Positions 14,630 through 27,200 of a DNA stretch of 64,000 nt are shown one piece after another (the stretch's first letter is position 1; the number at the start of each line of letters is the position of its first letter). A program made the translations under genes and the position numbers. The notes under the pieces are model-generated. The model ran no database searches, was not told where the DNA came from, and saw only the letters and a list, made by a program, of their open reading frames with translations. The stretch is taken from the NCBI RefSeq assembly GCF_003945595.2, contig NW_024104553.1, positions 186,001-250,000 on the forward strand, written 5' to 3'. The stretch is from Pipra filicauda (Eukaryota > Chordata > Aves > Passeriformes > Pipridae).

Positions 14630-14990
14630 TAAGGGAACAGGCTGCAGGGAGAGAGACAGAGAAATCCATCTGAATCCCACTGAACATCTCTCCAAGGGAA
14701 ATGCAGCCAAATGAGGAACCTCATCAGCCTGAAATTGCAAGTGGTTACTGCAATGGGCAAAGGCCATTTGTGACCTGGGGACCATGCTCAGAGCTTCAAC
14801 AGCTCTGAAAAAGTGTCACAGATTGTAAAGCATGGCACAGCCACAGGGCAGAGCAAAGGTGGCTGGAAACGATGGGCATCCTTCAGGAAGGCAGGGGAGA
14901 AGTGGCCAAGGGGAGCAGCAGGACTGTCAGCCCTTGGGAGCTGCCTGGAAGGCTGTGTTCAAGGGCCATCACTTCAGCAGGCTGCCCTGG
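14630..14990 (+). repeat. Unidentified dispersed repeat, copy B
   Basis: Matches copy A in + orientation and, better, copy C at 17.05-17.39 kb in inverse orientation (shared GGGAACAGGCTGCAGGGAGAG / GGGAACCGGCTGCAAGGAGAG, AACATCTCTCCA, CATCACAGATTGTA / GTCACAGATTGTA, GCATGGCACAGC). It ends next to the + strand solo LTR. Confidence 0.6.
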
Positions 14991-15032
14991 GCTGAGCAGA
15001 GAGGTGCCTCTGGTCTCCTGGAAGTGAGAATA

Positions 15033-15983
15033 TGTCTCAGTTTAATGAGACTGAAGTGTTTTGCTAAGGAAGATGAGTTATGAGGAAGACCAAGCTCCTC
15101 CCTCTAAGCAACTGTCAATCTGACATTAGGAGGCTGCAGTTGAGGAAGTATGGAGAAAGAAAAGATAACAGCCCATTATTAACGGATATATGCATATTGC
15201 CAGAACAACAAAAGTAACCCAAAAAAAACAACTGAACACTACTCCTGTACCCAAAGTCCCCTCCAAAAAACCGGACGTTCAGTTACTTTCCGCCTTTTGG
15301 CGCAATTCCAACCAGGTCCCGCAGGGGGCGTCTGTTGGATAGGCGTGGAGGAGCAGAGCCTTCTGCAGTGCTATAGGTGGCTCGGAAGGGGGCGGCCGCG
15401 TTGGGCTTTCTGGCGGGCGCGGCCGCGTGAGGGGGGGCCCGGATGCGGCGGGAGGGAGCACGAACTGAGATTCCCCCGCATCGCGAGAAGGGGAAGGGGA
15501 AAAGGGGGGGAAAAAAAAGGGCTTTTCCCACAGACTCACGCTGTCGGCGGCTGGCTCTGGCTGGGACTCCCCCAAAGGTTCTTTCGCAGAAGGGCCAAGC
15601 CTCTCCGATGAAATCTGAACAAGTCCGGGCTGGGGGCAGAACAGGGCGCAGAAGAACAGAGGGGAACCGGGGCCAGAAGCAGCCAGATGACCCCGCTGAA
15701 AAACAAAACGAACCCTGGAATGCCTCCACACACACACTCTCCCTGACTCAGGGCAAAAGTCTAGTGACCTGCCGTTTCCGATGAGAAAAAAAACCTCATC
15801 ACCTCCCCCTCCCCAGTCTTCTGAGGGCTATCAGCCTGGAACGTGGGCTGTCGGCCAGTTCTTTTGTGTGTGTGAATCACTCTAGCTAAACCACCCTCCC
15901 CCGTTCAACATCTTTCTTTCACAATGATGCAGGGGAAAGAAAAATTCCCTGCTTGGTTTTTTAGAACAAGTAAACCTATGACA
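15033..15983 (+). mobile_element. Solo LTR, family 2, plus orientation
   Basis: Begins TGTCTCAGTTTAATGAGACTG and ends AAACCTATGACA. It is the inverted partner of the LTR at 12.68-13.61 kb and carries six extra bases near its left end. The flanks GAATA (15028-15032) and GAGTG (15984-15988) agree at three of five positions, as a decayed 5-bp target duplication would. Its central part is very CpG-rich. No viral genes are attached. Confidence 0.8.
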
Positions 15984-15988
15984 GAGTG

Positions 15989-17040
15989 CATCCCTGAAAA
16001 CCTGGAGCACTCAATGTTATTAAAGTACCACACAAATAGTCAGGAATGGTGACTCAGACTGAAAAGAAAACGGACTAAAGCAAACAGCTGGGGACTGCAA
16101 TGGGTTTTCTAGCCCCCAGATCTAGGAGGGTTCTCTGGAGTAGTCAGCTGCTTTTGGGGAAAGGCCATGGTGATACCCATTTGAGCCAGCTGAGGTCAAA
16201 CTAGATGGGTGAAAATGCTGAGATAAGGCCATGACCATCGTGTGACTCTCTCCCATATTCATTGGCAGAATGCTATGAAAATGCAGCTCATCCTTGATCC
16301 AGTTGGACTTCCACAAAGGCCTCTGCTAAGATCTCTTAGCAAATGTTCTTAGAGAACCACGGCTGCCAAGGATGAAAGCAAAAGGTCCTCTTGTACATTA
16401 ATGACTTGCTTGAAGGAAAGAAAATGCACCAAAGCAGCAATCAAGCTGTTTTGTGACCAAGTCAGGAGGTCTGAGCAACTGCTGGGATCTGTGCCATTCA
16501 TCAAATGCAGAAATGGGCTAGGAAGTTGGGCAGGGAGCAAGAAGTAGACATCAGTATTCAGGGAAGTGCCCCTGAAATGTTTACTGAGAACATTTTGAAA
16601 ACATCAGTGCTGTACTCATGATTCACAGTAGAAACCATGGATGTCTTAGGCTGCTTTGCAAGTTTGTGCTGCTGCCACTTCTCAAATTCTAATTCCTCCA
16701 CTGGCATGAGCCACATTTTACAGTCTGCCAGGAATAACTGCATCCACGGAAAACTTTGTCACTACTAGGTGAATTGAGCAGCATAGATCCCTGGAGAAAC
16801 TGCTGGCTTCTCTTTATTTTGTTTTGAACATTATTGACTTGGCCATTTTTTTCAGATAGTTTTCAATGAGGAGCACTGCAGCTCTTGCTTCATCTCTGCC
16901 TCCTATCAGCCCTCAACCAGCACCACCCTCCTCTGATGATTTCCGATTTCTCTGACTTTCTGATATTCCTTTCCAATTTTTTTGAGAGGCAGAGCCATTT
17001 CAGACAGATCGTCTTCTGAGGCCCTACTAGAGGTGAGGTC
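15989..17040. other. Intergenic, no feature recognised
   Basis: AT-richer sequence with no coding pattern. Confidence 0.45.
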
Positions 17041-17044
17041 CAGG

Positions 17045-17395
17045 AGGGCAACCTTCATGCTTTCTGCCAGAACAGTACCACAGCAATGCACTTGCCCAGC
17101 TGCTGTACCACAGGCTTGCCCTCAGCTCTGTCCCTGCAAACCGTGCTGGCCCTAAGGATGCTCTGCCCTGCAGCTGTGCCATGCTCTACAATCTGTGATG
17201 CTTTCTCAGAGTTGTTGAATCTCTGGGCATGGTCCCCAAAGCACAAATGGCCTTTGCTCATCACCAGCCGCCACTTGCAGTTTCTGGCTGACGAGGTTCC
17301 TCCTTTAGCTGCGTTTCCCCTGGAGAGATGTTCATTGTGATTGAAGTGGATTTCTGTCTCTCCTTGCAGCCGGTTCCCTTAGAGTTCCCGGGGTT
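17045..17395 (-). repeat. Unidentified dispersed repeat, copy C
   Basis: Read on the - strand it follows copy B closely (GAAATCCACTTC, AACATCTCTCCAGGGGAAA, GCAAAGGCCATTTGTG, TTGGGGACCATGC, CACAGATTGTA, GCATGGCACAGC). Copies A, B and C show that this is a family rather than a single local duplication. Confidence 0.6.
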
Positions 17396-17637
17396 TCGAG
17401 GAAACAATCAGTTGTAGCTCTCGGTTTCCTTTCAGCTTCAACCCACCATGCCTGCGGGTCTATCTGCCCTGTTCCTCCTCAGGCCCTCCTCTGGCTGCTT
17501 ACCCCGCGGAGGGCACTCCTTCCCCGTGGCGGCCCACGGGCTCGCCATCGCCCTGGGGATCTCCAGCGGGATGTCTCTGCCACCACCCCCGGCACAGCAG
17601 CTCGTGTATGGCCGAGGGGATCGCCCCCTCCCGTCCG

Positions 17638-17685
17638 GGGGACGGACGAGGGGACGGACGAGGGGACGGACGAGGGGACGGACGG
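17638..17685 (+). repeat. 12-bp tandem repeat, four copies
   Basis: Unit GGGGACGGACGA repeated four times head to tail; the last copy ends in G. It sits at the upstream edge of the PACS CpG island. Confidence 0.9.
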
Positions 17686-18076
17686 ACCGCGCGCGCCCGG
17701 CCGCGCCCCTGCGCGCGCTCTCTCGGGGCGGGGCCGGCGTATTTTAGAGGGAGCGGCGCCGCGGCCCCGGAGGGGCGGGGGGAGCGCGCGGCCATTGGCT
17801 GGCCCCGCCCACCGACCTCTCCGATTGGGTACTGGCCGCTCCGTACCCGCCTCCCTCCCCGGAGGCTCCGATTGGCTGCTCGCCACCGGCCTCGGTCCCC
17901 TCCCTTTCTCCCCGCTCCGGTTGGACCGTGCCCGAGCCCCGGTTGCGCTCTGATTGGCCACGGGCCGCGAGCGAGCCAGCGGGCGGGCGCGCGCGCTCGC
18001 GCGCCGGGGCGGAGGCCGGCGCTGAGGCGAGGGGCTCGCGCCGCCCCCCAGCGCCAGCGGCGGCGGCGGCGGCGGG

Positions 18077-18264
18077 ATGGCGGCGATGGCGGCGGCGGCT
18101 GCGGCGGGCGGCGCGCTCGGGTCGGGCCCCGCCGCGGGGCCTCCGGCGGTGGCCGGCGGGGCGGTGGCCGCGATGGCGGTAGCTGGCCCCGGGCCGGTGC
18201 CGGTGCCCATGAATCTCTTCGCCACGTGGGAGATCGACCGCTCGGCGCCGAGCTGCGTGCCCAG
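18077..18264 (+). CDS. PACS-family sorting adaptor, first coding exon
   Basis: PACS proteins are cytosolic adaptors that bind acidic-cluster motifs in cargo such as furin and, for PACS2, act at ER-mitochondria contacts. This exon encodes 62 codons and two bases. A low-complexity Ala/Gly/Pro leader, partly coded by CGG repeats next to the ATG, is followed by [21 protein letters not shown], the conserved start of the furin-binding region. The exon ends AG|gtgagc, leaving a split Arg codon as expected before the next exon (LCSLTLKKL in the family). The key residues mix PACS1 and PACS2 features (see findings). In-frame ATGs at 18077, 18086, 18173 and 18209 make the true start uncertain; the first has a good context. 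No second exon was found in the remaining 45 kb. Confidence 0.88.
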
Positions 18265-21200
18265 GTGAGCCAACCCCGCCCCTCCCAGCCGCGGGGGCTG
18301 CGGTGAGCCCGGGCACGGCCGGGGCCGGCGGGGAGGTGGCCCTGCAGCATCCCTGCCCCGCCGGGCCGCGCCCCCTCGGCGGCGGGGAGGGTCGGCCCCG
18401 GGCAAGGACTGATGCGCGGCGAGCCCCGGCCGCCGTGCCCGCGCCGTGCTTCCCGCGGGAGCAGCCCCGGGGACCGCGGGGCAGGGTGGGACACCACCGG
18501 ACCGCGGCTGCGTTGCCTCCATGTTGCAGCCTCTGGCGACTGTGCCGCGATGGCCACGGATCCCAGAACGGGGTGTGTCATCGTGGCCGTGCTGCTTTGG
18601 GAAGCTGCCTCTTTGCCTCCTAAGTGAACGGGTTGGCCTTACAGCCGGATCCCTGAAGCCAGGCAGTGGCCACCAGGCATCCCTGAGCCTGTGGGAGTGT
18701 GTCACCTGCACTCCAGACCACAGGGAACAGCAAGAAGGATTCATTGTGCTGCCAGCTGAACTCAGAGTTGTATCTCTGGCAGAGCTGGGAGACAAGCTGA
18801 GTGGTATAGATGTCATCGCTGACTCTGTGGTTAAGGGTATAGTCCAGGCTAGATGTGCCTGTAAACACCTCTCTTGGAGCCGGGAGGTGCCTGATGTGTT
18901 AACAAACTGGGTGTCTTTTGGCTCACTCATCTTATCAAATACTGATCAGAAGGTCTTCTCATAAGAGCTATGGGGCAGATTCAGGAAGTCAGTGGGTGAG
19001 AAGAAGTGGTGTGTAATCCGTCTGAAAGTTGTTTGAAGAACTGGTTTTTGGCCAGTGAATCCTGTATCTTTTCATGAGGACAGTTTCCATTAGCATTGTG
19101 TAGGTGCTTGTTCTAATGCATGAGCTTCTTTGTGTGCTGATAGCTAGAGGGGCAGCCATCTAACACAGCAGCTTGCAGGAAACTTCTGTTAAATTAATCT
19201 GAAATTTAGTCTCTGGAATATCTTCAAATGCAACATTTGCTAAGATGGGAAGAAGCTGATGCTGATTCTTCCTTCAGAGACCATGGCTCTAACATGTTGT
19301 GCTGCCATGTCTGTAGAGTCAACAGGTCTGGAGAAGTTCTGCCTGTGGTCACAGTCCACAGTGACCAGTGTGGGACTGGTGCTTCTGTGTTTTCCAGTCT
19401 TCAGCTAGCCCAAGCTTTCCTTAGTGAATGGGTCACAGATGGGCACCTGTCAGGCAGGTATTTGTGGTCACTGAAACTAAAGGGAGGTCAAGCCCCAAAC
19501 CTGAGCTGGGTTAATGGTGTGTCTGTGCACTGTGCTTACTTATTGTTTGTCTATGTTCTTCCTCTACTGATGTGCTTGTATAATGTTTTAGTCTTGACAT
19601 TAGTTTTTTCAAGGCAGAAACTCTGCTGTACTGTCTCAGTGCCCAGCACAAGTGGTCTCTGGTCTTACTGTGCTTTGGGGGTGGTAGTGGTGGCAAAATA
19701 ACATCCATTCAAGGGCAATCATGCTTCTCCCTTGGGCTTCTCTGTTTCTTATCCATGGGTAGTCTCAATTTTTACATCCTTATGCATATCTGGGGAAAGG
19801 AGAACTTTGCACTGGTTTTAATGCTATAGAACATGGCTTCTTTTTCTGAACTCTCTATTGCAAGTCTTGGCTGTCCCTGTACTCCTTCTTAGGTGTTTCA
19901 TTTTCTGCAGATGCAGCTCTGGCTGTTGCAGGAGTGAGACTAGGCTGGATTAACTTTTGTGGGGTTGCTCTGTGCTTGGCTGTTAATGCAGGACAGTTCA
20001 GAGGTTGTGTCCAGGCCTTCAGGATACCAGAGACAGTCTGGGCCAGTAAAAACAGGCACTGTGAAGTAAAAGCCCCAGTGCATGGAACAGTCCAGTAGTA
20101 TGACTGTAAGATGTCTAATGTCTTGGCTTTCTAAGACCAACTGTTGGCCATAATGGAAGTTTTTTCCTGCTGAATCAGGAATATGCCCCTGAACTAAGTC
20201 CATATTTATTTTTGCAAATGGCCTGGAGAATGAAAGTATCATCCCTTCTGCAGAGTCTTTCTCATTTCAGACCCAAGTTGAGAGAGATCTGTGACCTATT
20301 AATGACCTTCCTATGAACTGACTGAGCATAGCCTAGATCCAGATGCCTTTGGCTCAAGTGGTTTTCAGGGGAGGCAGAGCTGAATTTTCTGGGCAGACGC
20401 AGAAGGAAGTAAACACCTGGTAACCAAACAAAATGCACTTTGCATCTTCAGTTAGGCTGCCCATTGGGATAGGGATTATTGGCTTCCCATCACAATGCCT
20501 TTTGAGGAAAGCAAGCCTGATTAGTTCATGCTGCAGGGTGTGAAGCATGCTTTGGTTAAAATAGTCAATCAGTTAACCTTAACTTCTACTCACTTCTTAG
20601 CAGAAGTCTTCATAGCGGTGTTCTGAGGCGGGAGTGTCTTTATTGTGATGCCTTGCAAATAAATACTATAAAATGAAGGGTATTAAGGTAGTAGCAAGTT
20701 TTCACTGTACGAAGACTGCAAGAAATGAACTAGAGGTTTGCCAAAGTAAAATGTCCATCTGCATCAAGGTAATGTCTTAACTGTGTTTTCATTGTTTTGT
20801 GTGTTGATCAGGCAGTATGTTTTGAAAAAATGTGTGAAAGGTTTAAGCCAACATGCTTGAGATCTTGTTAGTTCCACAGTGGTATTTTCAACCTCTTATA
20901 ATGGACTGCTCTTTTTTTTTTTTTTTTTTAACATCTGAGCATCTATAAATGTAAGTTCTTAATTAGGAAACAAGATAAGATTGTGTGATTGTGTTCACTT
21001 CTTCCATGACACAGCTGTTGTGTTCAGTGTTATGTGGATGTTGTTTCAGTGATAAGTAGCCATATTTCTAGTGAGAGGTGAGAGATAAGAGTTGTATTTT
21101 GGCTACTGTATTTTGAGCTCAGGCAGATTGTACCTGTACAGATTATGCTATGAATGGCGTTGCAAGGATTCGAGTACACTCGAATACACTCCATTTTGTA

Positions 21201-24200
21201 CCTCATATCTCAGTACAATGCATGAGCAAACAAACATTCCAAGTCTTGCTACCACCCACACGTTTTGCTTGAACACAGTGTCTCCTGCTTATGATAGTTA
21301 GAAAAGCATTGACTGAGGGAAATGCATGTGGTTTGGGCTCACTTTGTGAGACATTGTATGTGTACCTTCAGGATATTAAATTTCAGAAGATGCTCTGAAT
21401 TCCCTGTCATTAAAACTTGGCAAACTTGTGTTTTGGAAAGTTATAGCCTAATAGTCTGCTTGAAATGAGAGCAGTTGTTGCAAGTACTACTGGAAATATC
21501 CCAGAAGTGCCAGCTAGGGTGATCCTTTAAAGTGCCATGAGGTCAATGTTCTTGTCTCTGCAACCCTATTTTACTGTTTGGGCAGTGTCCATTACTTTGA
21601 CAACTCACGGAGAGTAGGTTAAGACTTCATTTGTGCAGATGGTTGCATGATTTCCTTTACCTGAGGTCCAGAAATCCTTGCAGTGACAGTACCTGCCATA
21701 AAGCCTGGAGGAACGTGCTCTTCTCTGGCACAGCTACCTGAGGTTGCATCTTGCAGCCTCACAAAGGGGCTGCTGTGGGCTCAGGGGTCTGTTTACTCTC
21801 AGCAGAGAGTATTGCCTGTCTTTTCTATAACCCGTAAGAGTTTCCTTTTCTGAAGCTGGTTTGGTGATGAAGAGCCTCTAAACTGGGTGTCCCTTTAAGA
21901 AACACTTACTCCAGCTGGAATAACATATATTTATCTTCCTGAGATGTTCTTGAGTGGTTTCCTGGGTAAATCAGACATTTTCATTGTAAACTTCCAACCT
22001 CAGCAAAATCTGTTCTGTTTGGATAAGCTACAGAGTTGCACCTCTGGGAAAGTTAAATGATTCCAGATTGTTCCTTCAAAAAATACTATGATGTCGTGAC
22101 AAACCAGAGGAGCTTCAGACCCGGAGTGCTTGGGAGAGGCCACAGTTTCTTGTAAGGAAACAATCTCTTATAACTGGTGATATTTGCCATGTTTGAATTA
22201 TGATTTCCTTCTAGTCCTATGTAGAAAACAAAATGTCCTAAACAGCCATCAGATTGCTTATTATTCTTAATATTGTGGGCTTGGCTTACAGGCCTTGGCT
22301 TACAGGCCTGCAGCCATAATAAGTCTGATGTGTTGTCCGCTATCTGTCGCTCTCTGTGGCAGCAGAGCACGTTTGGGATTTCTTCTCTGGCAGTGTTATG
22401 TTTCCCTTCTGAGTGTACAATAGTTGAGTGGCTGACTGTTACTCCTTTCTGCTAATTAGTAGAGCTCCGGACAAATGTCCGCTGCCAGTATGATTGATGG
22501 GGGATGTGCTCCTTTCAGAATGTTAGTAGTGGCTTCCCTGAGGGCTTAATTTTATTTGAAGTACCTGTCATGCTGCCTCCTAGCCTTGCTTTCCAGTGTT
22601 TCATTCATTAGCTAGGCTGTGTTACATCAGTTGTCTGATGGCTTATCAAAAATCTTGCATTGTTTTTATTGTGCTAGTACACCATGACTGCATTCCGCTT
22701 CCTCTGGCATACTCAGTTACTTGTGACTGATTACTGGCAGCCATGTAGGATGTGTATAGTGCACCCTCCTCTGGGATTGAGATTCCCTGACCTTTATTCT
22801 GTCAAAAGAATAAATTGCTGAGCACCAGTAGCCTACAGGGTTCCTGTAGCAGATCTGTTCTTTGATGAAATCTGTGCCAATGCTTTTGTGTAATTGTTTG
22901 CAAGGTAGAATGATTCTGGGTTGAAAGTATGTCTCCAGTCAACTTCAGAAGTTATTTCCAAAAGAGAGCCAGAGGTGAGAAACATACTGCACTTTATAGC
23001 ATGCCAGATGAGCATATGGACAAGGTTATTTCCCAAACACCTTTTGTTATTATCTGTGCTTTCAGCATCCCAGCTTATGGGGAAGCTGTGCTTCTGTTTT
23101 GGATTGTTTTGGTTTTTTTTTTAACTACATCAAAGCTGGTGAATACTGTTTTGGGAAACAAGTAGTGAGAGTGTCTTACTCCTCTGTGTGGGATGTGGCA
23201 GCAGGAACCCGTGTCTGCCTTCAGTGAAGCAGACAGCTTAAGTGATACTGCTTTTGTAGTTAGAAGTCTCTTAGATAAATGAGGCTTTGTTTGGATACTT
23301 CAATATACTCATTGCAGTGGACTGGGAGGAGAGATGCAATGTGTTCAAGCACCTGAAATATTGCATGTGGTTACAGAGACCACTCCCTGCTCTGCAATGT
23401 GATTCAGCCTCTGTGCACACAGCCCAAAATTACACTGGCATTTTCTGCTGACCTGTTGCAATGCTCGCTTCTTTATAATGCTGTCCACTGCCATCTCTCA
23501 TGCTCTTTCTGTTGCTCTGTATCAAGTGGTCTAACTCAGTGAGTGATTCTGTTTAGTAAATAAGAACTCCTATTGTCCTTTGGCTGCTATTCTAGTTTTT
23601 CTAGGTTCTCCTTATTTTCCTACTCATGCTGGTTTTTAAACTTCCACTGTAGATCCTTCTTATCGTGTTTCTTATTCTTCAGAGCAAGCATATCTTAAGT
23701 AGGATGAGATCCGAAGCCAGTGCATATGGGACCATCTCCTGGACAAAAAATGTCCAGGTTCCATGCCCAGCTATGTATTTCAACTGTTTTTCTGCATATA
23801 TGATAACTAAATTCTCATCGGTATAAACGGTTTGGGATGATAGCAGGACTCATGTCTTTAGTTCCACTTTCCAAAACTGAAAACCACTAACAATTAGGTA
23901 TTGTACTGTTGCAATGGTAACAGGGCTAGAGTAAGAGTAACTCCCTGGAAAAGGGTTCTGCTACTCTTTTCCTGTTCTTTAATACCTTTTCTCTACCAAG
24001 GGAGAAGAGCCTGTTCAATGCCTCTCATTGATTCTTCTGCTGTCTCATTTTTCAGTAACAGTTCAAGTAGTGTCTCTGAATCCGTATTATTTAGATAATC
24101 CGTGTTGTTTAGATTTACATTATTTATATATTTATTTTTATATTCTATTTTTTGTATTTGTTTAGCATTTTCCCCCATGTTCTTTCAGCTGTCTTCTAGT

Positions 24201-27200
24201 AGCATGTTTATTTTCTGCCTGATCAATACATTCACTTTTTTCTCATTGTTCCTTTACCTCGAAAGTCCTGCACATGCCTGTGGATATTTTTGGCACTGTT
24301 CTCATGGTTTTTTACATGCTTCTATCTTGACTTGCATACCTGTAAATGAGCAATTTTTCATTCTGAATCTTAATTTTTCTCTTTTCAAAGTAGTTTGCTT
24401 TTTTTCTGAAAATTCAGAGACTATTCCTTGTGAAGCCGTAGTGACCACATCTTGTTCTTTTATAGTTTTTATTTTTCAGATGAACTATATTTCTGAAGTG
24501 CTTGGCTTGTTTTTAATGGCTTTTAGATTTTTTTCACTGTTAATGAATGTCAGCTTTTTTCTTCTTTTAGACTTTCTGAACTGTCTTGTATGTGTACCCC
24601 TGAAATACAGTCGCATAAGTTGACATTTCTTTCAGTCTTCTCATACCTTATCCTCAAGGCTGCTTGTTCCAAGTATTCCTTCCTTTCTTGTGTGCTCCTT
24701 TGTCAGAAACAGACTCTGGATGTCCCATTTGGATTTCACGGCATGCTGTGTGTATGAATAATTTATTAAATTTTTCCTTGAAGTTTGTCAAGTCCCTTGA
24801 CATTTCAAGCTCTTTTTTCCTGCCTACTGTGCTCCCTAATCTCCAGTCAGACAAAAGGACAACATTCCCATTACTGTGCATTTACACAGTGTTCCATCTC
24901 ATCTGTGTATTGCTGAAATGTTCATACGTATTTGGAGGTAATTTTATCTGTTGCCATACTGATTTGTGGAAGTGTGGACAAGTCACCCTTGTTTCAGGAT
25001 CCCGTTCCACCCACAAGGATCTGAGCAGAGAACTGCATTGTACAGGCACTGTACAGCTTACATTGCAAGTGGATGAAAAGCCTATGCACAAATTTGCCGG
25101 CTTTGGTTAGAATCATTCTTTTGAGTGAAGTCTTAATTGTGCAACTCTTTAGAATTAAACTGTTGTGTTGGGGGTTTTTTAAATGTTTTTCTTACATTTA
25201 TGAAGAAGCCTCAAAAATGGATGCCTATGCTGGTTTGACACTGTCTCTTTCATGGGCCTGTATCACTATTATTGTGTCACTTCAGTCCCTCCTCTGTACT
25301 CTCTTCCCAGATGTAACATACCATGGTACCATGTTCTTGAGCCTGCAGGGATTCAGATCTAGGTGCTTGCCAGCTTAAGATAACAGCAGAGGAAGTAGAT
25401 GGGATGACAGTCCTGTGTCCATACTACTTCAGAAGTAGCAAGCTGTAATGAAACATAAACTCTGCATTCATCATTAGTAGGAAAATTGTTAGACGGTGCT
25501 TTACCAAAGCTGCTGTGTGGCACATGTTTGCTCTTTGTCAGAGTGTGTGGAGATCTTTACCAGGACAGTCTGGACAATGGAAGAAGTTAGTGTGTATCAG
25601 TGACCTACCTTTAACCTCATTTCCCAGCTTGACCAGCCTTTCCCAGCTTGGCTACATTGGCACATCTCCAGCAGACTTAGAGGTGTAACCCAGTAAACTC
25701 TGCCGGGTGATGAGTGTGAGAATGTAGCCTGTCCTGCATCCCCATTAGCACTTTCACACTTGGTTCAAAGGTACTTGTCACTGTACCTTAAGCACTTGTG
25801 CTTTCCTTTCTGCAGACAAGGCTGCAAGTGGTGTTTTTGTAATCACTTTTGTGGTGGTTAATTCATTAACACATTTTACTGTAGCCTGGAGACACAGTGA
25901 GTGAGCTGTTTAGCAACAGGTATCATGGCAGACTGCTAGTGCTGTGGCTCCGTGGAGGTGTGGTGCATTTGCACCTTGCAGCCATTGACTGCTGCTCTCA
26001 GCGAAACTGGCACTGCAGCATCTTTTGTTAAAGCAGGCTTGGAGTTGGGGACAGCTGGTGCAGCAATTCTGCTGCACATGGAGATGAAAATTTCAGTCTG
26101 TTACATTTGTGAAGAAAGTTCTGTGACATTAACCATACTGTTGCTGATGCCTAATTTCAGCATGGCTAAAATGAACAAGTTCAATGTGCTGCTGCAGACT
26201 TCCACTTCTTTTCTGTCTGCCCTTAGGTGGCTTTTGGGTAGATCCCGAGTGAATAGCTGGAATTTTTAACAGTGATCTTAACTAAAGCAATGACCAGGTA
26301 AAATGGGATGTTTCCCAAGTAATGTACCCTTTCTTTGCCTAGGAAAAATGATTCTAAAAGTTCGCTGCAGCATGTTACCACTGACCTGTGGTTTGGTTAG
26401 TAAGCTCTTTCTAACGTTTCTAGGCAGGCTGTTATGCATCAGCAATGAATGTGGTCACATGCTCTTTGTTAAACAAGTAACTTGTTTGAAAATAGAGCAG
26501 AAAGATGACCTTGCGGTTTAGATACTAAAGTGAGGCTTAGATTCAGATCCAGGATCTGAAATTACTTGCTCCTCTTCTAGTTCAAATAACCCTTACTCTC
26601 CCTGAAGCCACAGCTATGACTCATGTTCTTGCTCTCTCCACTTTTTTTCCATGCATGTTTCCCTGCTGCAGTGTTCTCTTTTCCTTGAATGTGCTAGGGT
26701 GACTGTGCAGTTGTAAAGGGACAACTGGAGAGACACCACCTAAGAGCAAGATCCCCAGCAGAGTTTTCCTTGCTGTCCCATCTGCCAGCTGGGAATCCCC
26801 TGGGAACTGGTGGAGTCTGGAGTAAGGTTTGGGGAGCAGTATGTGAAAATTATTTGGACTTGCTGCTGAGGTTTTAAGAGCTCTTTCCGCTGAGAAAAGA
26901 CGTGTCTCCTGTTAGAGGCAATTAATATCTGCATAGCTTGCAGTGGAACATGAGAGGGGTGGAACATGATGGCTGTGTGGCTGGGTAGCATGCTGTGCAT
27001 GCTGGGACAGGCTGTTTGGGTAGATCCTAGTGCTTCCTCAGGAGATGCTTCTTGACAATGGTCTTATGATCTGGAATTCAGTTTGTGTGACAGGAGGTGC
27101 CAGGAGGCTATGGCAGTCTCATCTCCTGTTGTGGAAGGTGCTACATGATGTGCTACAATGAAACGCTGCGTGTTGGGTGGGGGGTTCACTCTGTGTATTT

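Larger units (their letters stand above)
17600..18300 (+). promoter_or_regulatory. CpG-island promoter of the PACS-family gene
   Basis: Dense CpG and several GC boxes. Four inverted CCAAT boxes (ATTGG) lie at 17794, 17824, 17871 and 17953, two of them in the context CTCCGATTGG; this is a typical NF-Y cluster. A weak TATA-like GTATTTTAG lies near 17738. Transcription probably starts between about 17.95 and 18.05 kb. The island also continues into the first intron. Long ORFs on both strands here follow from GC content and CGG runs. Confidence 0.8.

Noticed and set aside
17479..18930. 483-codon ORF on the - strand across the PACS CpG island
   Set aside because: Arg/Pro/Ala-rich product from GC- and CGG-rich sequence, no domain, antisense to a recognised exon and its intron.
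24102..24623. 173-codon Phe/Leu-rich ORF
   Set aside because: Arises from a T-rich zone; no family blocks, no promoter or splice logic, and similar bias in neighbouring frames.
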